From assembly GCF_001704415.2 (NCBI RefSeq), contig NC_030826.1, positions 55,385,362 to 55,449,361 of the forward strand: 64,000 bases of DNA, in the 5' to 3' direction. Both the position numbers and the translations under genes were made by a program. The DNA comes from Capra hircus (Eukaryota; Chordata; Mammalia; Artiodactyla; Bovidae). Each line of letters starts with the position of its first letter. The first letter of the stretch is position 1. Below the pieces are notes generated by a model. That model worked only from the letters and a program-made list of their open reading frames with translations. It made no database searches and was not told where the DNA came from. Positions 45,211-53,300 of the stretch are shown here, one piece after another.

Positions 45211-45494
45211 AAGAAGGCCTTCTTATTGCTCCTTGCTATTCTCTGAAACTCTGCACTCAGTTAAGTATATCTTTCCCTTTCTCCCTTGCCTTTCACGTCT
45301 CTTCTTTTCTCAACTATTTGTAAAGCTTCCTCAGACAATCTCTTTGCCTACTTGCATTTCTTTTTTGCTAGGTTACTCGATTCTTTTCCTAAGTAGTTAT
45401 TAGCTTACAACAGTCTCCCAAATTCCCTTAAAATTCCCTGTCTGTCTTTTATCCCCTAGCAGGATTTCGAAACTATTTCATTCTCCTACTCTGT

Positions 45495-46290
45495 CCCTAT
45501 CAATAGGGCTTCATTTGTAAAAGCTAAAAACTGGAAGCGACGCAATTGTCCATCAAAAGGTGAATGGATAAAACAAAATTATTGTATACCCATACAATAG
45601 AATATGACTCAACAATACAAGGGGATCAATTAATAACACACACAGCTTCCCTACTGATACAGTGATTGACTCCACCTTACAATGCAGGGGACACTGGTTC
45701 CATCCCTGGTCCCAGAAAATCCCACTTACTGCAGGGCAGCTAAGCCTGTGAAAACAACTACTGAGCTCACGTGTAGCAACTGCTGGAGCCCCCACACTTT
45801 AGAGCTGGTGCTCCTCAAGAGAAGCCACTGCAACGAGAAGCCCAAGCTACAGCTAGAGAGTGGCCATCGCTTGCCGCAGCTAGGGAAAGCGCTCGCGCAG
45901 CAACAACGACCCAGCACAGCCAAAAATAAATAAATATTTCTTTAAAAACAATAATATTAAAAAATAATACACACAGATGGATGAATCTCTAGATAATTAT
46001 ACTGAGGGAAAGGAGCCAGAGAAAAAGAACGTCATGTCATGTCATGTATAATTCTATTTATATGGAAGTCTATAAAATGCAAACTAACAGCAGATCAGAG
46101 ATTGCTTGGGAAGGGAGAAGAGAGGGCGAGGGGGAGGGATCGTGAAGAGACACGAGGAATCGTTTAAGGCGATGGATGTAGGTTCACTCTGTCATAGTAA
46201 TATACACCACAAAACATAAAACATAAAATTGTTCACTTTGGAAACGTGCCAACTGTATGTCTGTCACACCTCAATAAAGCTGTGCAGAAA
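45495..46290 (+). repeat. L1 LINE 3' part, interrupted by a CHR SINE
   Basis: Sense: 'AATTGTCCATCAAAAGGTGA', 'AATGGATAAAACAAAATTAT' and, after the SINE, 'GATGGATGAATCTCTAGATA' through 'CACCTCAATAAAGCTGTG'. 3' end near 46290. Confidence 0.75.
45646..45963 (+). repeat. CHR-type SINE, long form
   Basis: Sense copy from 'AGCTTCCCTACTGATACAGT' to 'GACCCAGCACAGCC' and an A-rich tail, flanked by AATAACACACA / AATAATACACACA. Confidence 0.88.
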
Positions 46291-46309
46291 ATTGTGAGGA
46301 GCCTAGAAT

Positions 46310-46895
46310 GCTTTGTCATGCCAGAAAACAAGGAAACTAGTGGGTGTGTCAAAAAGATTCAGGTTCCAACTTATATAGGCACCCACTGGCCAACGATGGG
46401 AAAATACGAGTATCAATTAGGATAATAATTACTGTGGATGGAAATCACAGTGGATTGAAAAAGGACAAACAGTAATACAGTGTTCGGACTGACAGACACA
46501 AATCTATGTGTTTATAATGATAGATATAAAATATGTATTCATAATGATAATAATAAACTCATTGACCAATAACCTTTGGAAGGTATTAGGGAAGCAATTA
46601 TTAGACTCAGTAACAGCAACACTTAGGTGCAGATATAGAGGAAAAGGAGACTGACCAGGAGTTGGTTAATTGTTGAAGTTAAGTAATTACTCTATGATGG
46701 TTCATTGGGCTGTTCGCTCTACTTTTGTATACGTATGGATTTATTTGCTTGCTTGCTTGCCTCTCCAGATGCCAGATCTTAGTTTACGCATGCCCCCTGC
46801 ATTGGAAGCGTGTGGAGTCTTAACCACTGGGCTTCCAGGGAAGATCCCCGCCAACAGTTTTACATTCTGCAATAAAAATGTTTTTTAACTGTGCA
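46310..46895 (+). repeat. Old L1-like 3' sequence with an antisense CHR piece
   Basis: The end 'CTCTACTTTTGTATACG ... GCAATAAAAATGTTTTTTAA' resembles an old LINE 3' end. An antisense CHR-type fragment (46775-46848, ending CTTCCAGGGAAGATCCC) is inserted near it. Family uncertain. Confidence 0.4.
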
Positions 46896-47159
46896 TCAAA
46901 ATTATTGCGCTAATGTGAAAAACACCGTTTGAAAATCGGGAAGAAAGACTGTCCTGCAAAATGCTGATGCTTCTTGGGCGAGAGTGGTAGGGTGAGTCAT
47001 TTCCCCCTTCCATTTCTACATTGTCTGTGTCTATATATTTTTATATTATTTTCATAATGAGCTGGGCGACTAACCCTTTCACGCGTAATAAACCCTAGGG
47101 GGAAAACAAAATCTCTGTATTTTTGCCGTCCTCGTCCCGGTCTTAAAAACTCATCTGTT

Positions 47160-47654
47160 CTCTTCCCCAAGCTTTTGCTAAACTTCCCGCCATCTTTTCC
47201 AAGTTTAGAGTATCCGGGTACTGGAACTAAGAAAGTTTTGACGAATGCGGGTCAAGTCCATCACGCCCTAAACTTCCGCCCCCCAGCAGTGTGACCCGTG
47301 GCACACGCCCAACTCGGCGCGGCGACCTCTTCGGGCGCAGCCGGGCTTCTGGACCCGCCTCCCTCGAACGCGAGGGAGACGTTTGCGCACGCGCGCGCTA
47401 AGGGCCTACATCTCCCAGTAGGCTCTGCGCCTCGCAGGGGCCGGCCTTGGTCGCAGAGGACTACACTACCCGGCAACCCCTTGCAATAGGCGTTGATGGG
47501 GGGCGCCAGTGCAACCATTGGTTTAGCATCTGTCGGAAGCTGTGCTGTGATTGGCCCGGAAGCCCGTCAGTTACCGCCAAGCTCAGTTAAGTTTTACTGT
47601 TAGACTGCGCGAGGAGGGAGAGGCGAGCGACAGGAGCCGAGCCCTCTAATCCCG
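47160..47654 (+). promoter_or_regulatory. SLC25A19: SLC25A19 promoter and CpG-rich 5' region
   Basis: A CpG-dense block before the first donor. Motifs: YY1-like CCGCCATCTT (47187-47196). Two ZNF143/THAP11-type sites, CCTACATCTCCCAGTAGGC at 47405 and ACTACACTACCCGGCAAC at 47459. Two inverted CCAAT boxes, ATTGG at 47517-47521 and 47550-47554, 33 bp apart. No TATA box. The start site is inferred near 47590-47610. This is the layout of a TATA-less housekeeping promoter. Confidence 0.7.
47600..47654 (+). other. SLC25A19: SLC25A19 5'UTR exon 1 (start approximate)
   Basis: The region between the CCAAT pair and a strong donor: CCCG followed by GTGAGT at 47655. It has no ATG. The 5' boundary cannot be fixed from sequence. 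Confidence 0.55.
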
Positions 47655-48163
47655 GTGAGTGACCTCTGCCTCCGCCCTCTCGCTGTCCGCTCGGAGACCT
47701 GCACCCTCATTCCCTGGGGGCGACTACAGGCGCAGGTACTCACGCGGGGGCGGGGGCCGTGCCCACACGTGAGGTGTCTTGACCTGAGAAGCATCTACAG
47801 GGACGCAGGAAGCGAAACCCTGGACACACCCGGGGCACCTGTCTGTACACGCGGGTTCACGCCTCGCGGGCGTTTTCTTGGACCCGGGGTACAAACACAC
47901 GCCCTGGAGCACATATGGACACCGGTATCCATACCCGGGGACATCTGTAGAGACCCTCGGCTGAGCACGTGGGCTCAGGGGCGCACGCACGGGGCTCCTG
48001 CATATCTGAACCCCAGGGTCTCCTGCCTGGGGTGGCGAAAGCGGACACACACACCCCCACACCCCCAACACCTGCCCTTGTTCACTCCAAGGCACCCCTC
48101 CCACCTTCTGATACTTTATTATATCATGCTTATAATCGTGTTTCGTGTTCATTTTGTCTCTAG

Positions 48164-48213
48164 ATAAATATCAAGACTTTTTGGTACAAGAAAATTCTGA
48201 GCAAGCGGAAAAA
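48164..48213 (+). other. Candidate alternative 5'UTR exon of SLC25A19
   Basis: A T-rich tract and CTCTAG acceptor (48158-48163) precede 50 nt ending in a GTAAGG donor (48214). It has no ATG and could be an optional leader exon; human SLC25A19 is known to have several leader forms. Splice-site logic only. Confidence 0.35.
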
Positions 48214-48289
48214 GTAAGGCCACTCATGAATTGTATTCAGCAAGCCCCTTCACGTGTATAAGACTTTTACCTTTTTGACAGAGCTTATC

Positions 48290-48465
48290 ATATATAGTAT
48301 CTTGCATGATCCTCCCAGGAATCTCGTTAGGTGGGACCACTGTCATTCCCATTTTCCAGAAGAAAAACAGCCTAGGATAAATAAACCTGCCCATGGTACA
48401 TGAGCGAATCAGAAATTTGAACTCAGTCTTCTTGATCTGAGGTTTAAGATTATGACCAGCTATGT
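48290..48465 (-). repeat. MIR SINE (ancient)
   Basis: Antisense MIR: 'TGTCATTCCCATTTTCCAGA', then 'AGAAATTTGAACTCAGTCTT'. Confidence 0.65.
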
Positions 48466-48751
48466 AGAGCTACTTGCTTACAGAAATGCCACCTTCCCTC
48501 CCTGACAGCAGGGAACTGACACTGTTCTGTGTGACCCAAGCAGTCTCTGGGTAACCTGTGGAGAGACCGTGCCTCTCCTTCACCTGCTTCACATTTAAAC
48601 AGCTCCTCACAGGTGCTCTGGGAGTCGCAGCTTGAGTTAACATCAAAGAGAACTTGATGGAAAAACCTAGGTCTCCATTGAGGGTCTGGGGGAAAGTTAC
48701 CAAGGGGCAGGCACATTCCTGGCAGGGGGTGGGAGGTTTCATACCATTAGT

Positions 48752-48871
48752 ATTTTTTTTTTTCTGCCACGCTGCAAGGCTTGCAGGATCTTAGTTCCCA
48801 ATCAGGGATCAGACCTGGGCCCCAGCCATGGAAGTGCTGAGTCCTAACCACTGGACCACCAGAGAAGTCCC
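48752..48871 (-). repeat. CHR-type SINE
   Basis: Antisense copy ending GGACCACCAGAGAAGTCC. CCATTAG flanks it at 48744-48750 and 48872-48878. Confidence 0.9.
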
Positions 48872-49082
48872 CCATTAGACCTTGAATAAGATATTATTTT
48901 ACAATACGTTGCCAGTGGAGCCCCATGGATGTGCCTTGTTAATTTTAAGGATGGATTGGAGTGCTGTTTTGGAAGTTTCAGAAAAGTAAGGACTTGGGAG
49001 GATAAAAGGAGAAAAAGAGACAATAGCGGGGTGAAGGGGGTCACTGTGTGCACCCTGATTCTCCTGTTCCTAAAAGTATTCA

Positions 49083-49203
49083 AAAGCGAAAGCGAGTTGC
49101 TCAGAGTGGGCAGCCTTTCCCGTCTCCAGGGGATCTCCCCAACACAGGGATGAAACCCAGGTCTCCCGCTTTGCAGGCGGATTCCTTACCACTCTTGCCA
49201 CCA
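49083..49203 (-). repeat. Bov-tA SINE, internally deleted
   Basis: Antisense: 'GCGAGTTGCTCAGAGTGGGC' jumps over the middle of BovA to the 'TTTCCCGTCTCCAGGGGATC' segment. GTATTCAA flanks it on both sides (about 49076 and 49204). Confidence 0.85.
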
Positions 49204-49239
49204 GGTATTCAAGAACTAGGTTAATTCTGAAGTCTCTCT

Positions 49240-49591
49240 CTCTTTTTTAAATAATTATTTATTTTATACACTTAATTTTTGGCTGTGCTGGGTCTTTATC
49301 GCTGCACATGGGCTTTCTCTGCTTGCAGTGAGCAGGGCCTGCTCTTCATTGTGGACTTCTCACTGAGGTGGCTTCTCTTGTGGAGTGCGGGCTCTAGGGC
49401 GAGGGGCTTCAGTCGTTGTGGCCCGTCGGCTCAGGAGTTGCAGCTCCCAGGCTCTAGAGCACAGACTCAGAAGTTGCGGTACGCCAGCCTAGCTGTTCCT
49501 CGGCACGTGGGATCTTCCTGGATCAGGGATCGAACCCATGTCTTGTGCACTGGCAGGCAGATTCTTTACCAGTGAGCCACCAGGGAAGCCC
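49240..49591 (-). repeat. CHR-type SINE, long form
   Basis: Antisense: 'GGCTGTGCTGGGTCTTTATC' to 'GAGCCACCAGGGAAGCCC'. GAAGTCTCT flanks it (about 49229 and 49593). Confidence 0.92.
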
Positions 49592-49798
49592 AGAAGTCTC
49601 TTTGGAAATCATTTTATATTTTGTTTTAGCTGGGGGTTGGGAGGCAGGGGGTGGGGCATAATGAATTTAGTCCATATAAAAAATGGGAGACCTGTCCTCC
49701 CTCTTCCCTTGCCAACACTCCCCGCAGAGGTAACCTCACCAACCTGTCAGGGTGTGTGTGTCCTTGCAGACTTTCCCCCTATTCTTTATACGTTGGTA

Positions 49799-49976
49799 CA
49801 GTGAAAGTCGCTCAGTCATGTCAGACTCTTTGTGACCCCATGGACTATATAGTCCATGGAATTCTCCAGGCCAGAGTACTGGAGTGGGTAGCCATTCCCT
49901 TCTCCAGGGGATCTTCCCAACCCAGGGATCGAACTCAGATCTTCTGCATCGCAGGTGGATTCTTTACCAATTGAGT
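49799..49976 (-). repeat. Bov-tA SINE
   Basis: Antisense copy (GTCGCTCAGTCATGTCAGAC to TTCTTTACCAATTGAG), head truncated. Confidence 0.9.
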
Positions 49977-50259
49977 GCATGTATATCTTGCTGTTTTTCT
50001 TTTGCAAAAGAGTGGCTCGAATTCTAGTGGGGAGGAGAGACAAGAAACAGATGTATAGAATCAATGTCCAGTATATAAATGCTCCAGAGAAGAATAAAGC
50101 AGGATAAGGAGAGGATGTGGGCTTTGCTCTGGGGGGTTGTTTCAGGAGGGCTGCTCTGGGGAGTGTGAGCAGGGACCCTAAGCACTTGCTATAGTGTTTA
50201 CTCTTTGTCTCTCCCGTTTAGCTTGAAGCCGATGGACGTTGTATGGGCCAGAGGCAGGG

Positions 50260-50391
50260 ATGGTGGGCTATGACCCCAAAGCAGACGACAGGAATATCTC
50301 CAATCTTGAGGTGGCCGTGGCTGGGTCTGTGTCCGGACTTGTCACTCGGGTGTTGATCAGCCCCTTGGATGTCATCAAAATCCGCTTCCAG
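50260..50391 (+). CDS. SLC25A19: SLC25A19 coding exon 1, residues 1-44
   Basis: The exon itself starts at 50222 after CCCGTTTAG. Two upstream ATGs at 50232 and 50243 are out of frame. The chosen ATG at 50260 (context GGGATGG, G at +4) gives the conserved N-terminus MVGYDPK and leads to the first carrier signature PLDVIK (human has PFDVIK). Donor GTACCC at 50392. Confidence 0.94.
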
Positions 50392-53300
50392 GTACCCTTT
50401 CCTCTGTTATCCATGTAATGGGCTGGAGGACCAATTCACTCTCTTTTGCCAGAGCAGCTCTTGGTGCTTGGAGTTTTGTGAAGGAGAAGCTTTTTATTGC
50501 CATCTCTGAAATTCCTCCTGCCTACCCCTGCCCACCCCCATCATCCTGACCATTTCCATTTTGATGCCTAGCTTCAGATTGAGCGCCTGTCTCGCAGTGA
50601 CCCCAATGCAAAATACCACGGAATCCTGCAGGCCGGGAGACAGATTTTGCAAGAGGAGGGCCCAACAGCGTTCTGGAAAGGGCACATCCCAGCCCAGCTT
50701 CTCTCCATAGGCTATGGAGCTGTCCAAGTAGGTGGCAGGGGAAGCGGCCAGGCCCCTGGGGTCACGTTGCACAATGGGGGAACTGGGGGTGGTAGGGTGG
50801 GCACCCGGGCTGCCTGGGGTAAGGCAACAGGAGGTAGTCACACACTTCCCACTCGCCTTGGTGGGGAAGCTACCTGGCAAATGGAAGACATAGACCAGAA
50901 GCGTCCCCTTCCCCACGTCGCCCAAGCCTGGGGACTTGGCACCTACAGAACATGAGGCATTGCATCCAGGAGACTGTCTTGATGCCAGGCCCAGAAGGGC
51001 TTGGCAGATGGCAGTACAAACACTTTTCTTTTTTAAAGTAGCATTTTCATGTCTGTGCTTCCTCTGAACTTCCCAGCAGCACCGTGAGGAAGGTGCAGCA
51101 GGCATTTCGTGGCTCACAGAGAGGTTGAGCAAGCTGCCTAAGGCCACACAGCCCATAGGTGGCGAGGCTAGGGTTAGGGTCCAGGCTTCTTGTCTGTTAC
51201 GCATTTGTTCAGCTGAGTGCCAGTTCACCCCTCAACTTGTAGTCTGTAGTTGTACAGAGGTGGTGATGAAATAGCCAGCCCTGCACCATGCTAATTGGGG
51301 GCCTGGAAAAGCATGTCATATCCACTATCTCTGGCTCTGTTGTCACCCCCATTTTACGGATGAGAAGATGTAAAAGAGAGCCTAAGTAATTAGCCCAGCC
51401 AAAGTCGCTAAGTGGAAAGTGGCCGAGCCAGGACTCCAGCCGGGCGGCCAGCAAGAGCTGCCCTGCCTGCTCTTCCTGTGACGTCACAGGGGTCGCTCAG
51501 GTCACATGCACTGCAGCTCTAGCCCTGAGCCAGCGCGCGGACGCTGCATGCTGGTGGGTTCGTGCAGCGACATGTGCTCTCAGCACTCCGAGCTTCCGTG
51601 AGTTGGATGGAGAAGGATCTGAGCCCAAGGGGGGCTTCCACCGTGGAATATGGAATGTATGGAATTCTCCCAATGGAATTTCAGTCTCAGGGCCACGGCT
51701 TGCTGCTCTGAAAGGGTGCCCAGCCTAGAATCAGACGATGGCCATCTTTTCTCAGTCGTCAGAAAACTAAGGGATGAATAGAATTTTCTTTCCTTTCTTT
51801 TTTCTTCTTTTTTTGGCCTCATTCTGTGGCTTGCAGGATCCTAGGTTCCCAACCAGGGATTGAACCCAGGGCCATGACAGTTAGAGCACTGAGTCCTAAC
51901 CACTGGACCTCCAGGGAATTCCTGAGTAGAATTTTCTTTCTTTTTTTTTTTGCTTCCTTATTTGCTTGTTTATTTTAACTTGCATCCAAGAAGATACAAT
52001 GATGCCAGGAGCTGAATATACAATTCATTGTTCATCCACTTAAAAAATACCCTCCCATTCTTAGCTGCTAAAGGATGTCAGAGATAATTCTAAAATCGTG
52101 AACTGTTGTCCGTTACTTTAGACAACTCATAGTCTAGTTTCTGCGTAGAATTTTTTGATGTAAAAACTCCCTCGCATGTTTCTTTAGCCCTTGGGTGTTT
52201 GGCTCTGCTCAGAGTGAAAGGGCACAGGTTCCGTGTTTATTGAATTCTGTCCCTGCTCAAGGAGAGCATCTCCCGGTCACGGGGTGGAGGGGAAGCGTCC
52301 GGGGCTGTTTATCCATGACTCTGTCACGCACCCTTGCAGTTTTTGTCGTTTGAAGTGCTGACCGAGCTGGTGCACAGGGCCAGCGTGCGCGATGCCCGCG
52401 ACTTCTCCGTGCACTTTTTGTGCGGCGGCCTGTCTGCCTGCGTGGCCACCCTCGCCGTGCATCCCGTGGATGTGCTGCGCACCCGCTTTGCAGCTCAGGG
52501 TGAGCCCAGGGTGAGTGGCCAGCTCAGAAAAGGGGTGCCCAAGGGATTGGGGGTGTGTGACAGGGTGGGGGCCCTTTTCCTTAGAGGGAACAAAGCTGGG
52601 GGAGGGGAGTGGGGGTCTTCAGGCCCTTCAGTCTGTCCCCGAAACTGTGACTGCTCTCAGCGCCAGACAAGGTGCTAACAGCCTCCTGAGGGGACACAGA
52701 ACCTGGTGGGAAAGACAACAAACACCAAAGGGCCTTCCCAACCCTTTCGTGCAAGTTCCAAGGGCGGAAGCCTTCAGTATAGCTGCCAGCATCTGGGAGC
52801 AAGTATGAAGAGGGCCTCCCTGCCCGGGGCAGACTTTTCCATCAGTCACCCTTGGTCAGTGCCATGCCTTGCTGTAGGTACCCACAGGCAAAGTTAGCCC
52901 CGTTGGACCACTGCAAAAAATATATAGGATATATGTCGAATGGAAGTATACTTAAAACTGTCCTCGATCTCTACCATAAAGATTGCCTGTTGCCAGTTTA
53001 AGAAGGGTTAAGTATATGCATGGATTTCCACGGTGGCTCAGTGGTACAAAATCCGCCTGCCAATGCAGGAGGCTTGGTTTCAATCCTTGCGTTAGGAAGA
53101 TCCCCTGGAGAAGGAAATGGCTACCCACTTCTGTATTCTTGCCTGGAAAATCCCATGAGCAGAGGAGCCTGGCGGGCTATAATCCACGGGGTCACAAAAG
53201 AGTGAGATGAGACTGAGCATGCAGGCACGCACACTGTAAATTATAAAACGGATCATCCAAGGGTGGGCTTCACACCTTTCACAGTCCCACATATTTCTGT

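Larger units (their letters stand above)
40912..45375 (-). mobile_element. Antisense BovB LINE hosting a nested + strand BovB and two solo LTRs
   Basis: Antisense BovB sequence runs in three blocks. 40912-42109 is the 3' end plus RT (the right end reads ATTTTGAGCAT). 43426-43935 resumes at CTAGCAAGTGAAATGAGGGC. 45217-45375 resumes after an LTR (CTCTGCACTCAGTTAAGTAT). Together they read through the RT toward the endonuclease region. Frameshifts and stops break the protein. The middle is filled by a + strand BovB and by LTRs, so this is the oldest layer of the nest. Confidence 0.88.
23831..47150. other. Gene-free interval between GRB2 and SLC25A19
   Basis: About 23 kb with no intact gene recognised on either strand. 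The first 1.8 kb (23.85-25.25 kb) and 26.2-27.8 kb are mostly unassigned GC-moderate sequence; open frames there lack family resemblance. The rest is dominated by nested L1, BovB, Bov-tA and CHR copies, two solo LTRs and one clear processed pseudogene (all listed). Stretches 33.5-34.7, 35.5-35.9, 37.6-38.1, 39.95-40.6 and 45.38-45.49 kb are not explained by elements I can name. Confidence 0.75.
47655..50221 (+). other. SLC25A19: SLC25A19 5'UTR intron
   Basis: Contains a possible extra leader exon (48164-48213), a MIR, two CHR and two Bov-tA copies. The first 500 bp are GC-rich and continue the CpG island. Confidence 0.7.
50728..52339 (+). other. SLC25A19: SLC25A19 intron after coding exon 2
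   Basis: 1.6 kb GT-AG intron with two MIR relics (51060-51205, 51335-51450, both antisense) and one CHR-type SINE. Otherwise unassigned. Confidence 0.8.

Noticed and set aside
46030..46046. GTCAT short tandem repeat, possible satellite or CRISPR-like array
   Set aside because: Only three units; no array, and this is vertebrate DNA.
51169..51180. Two telomere-like TAGGG units
   Set aside because: Only two partial units inside a MIR relic; chance.
50494..51228. 244-codon open frame on the - strand
   Set aside because: Antisense to an SLC25A19 exon and its intron; no recognisable domain, and it crosses MIR relics. Chance frame in GC-rich DNA.
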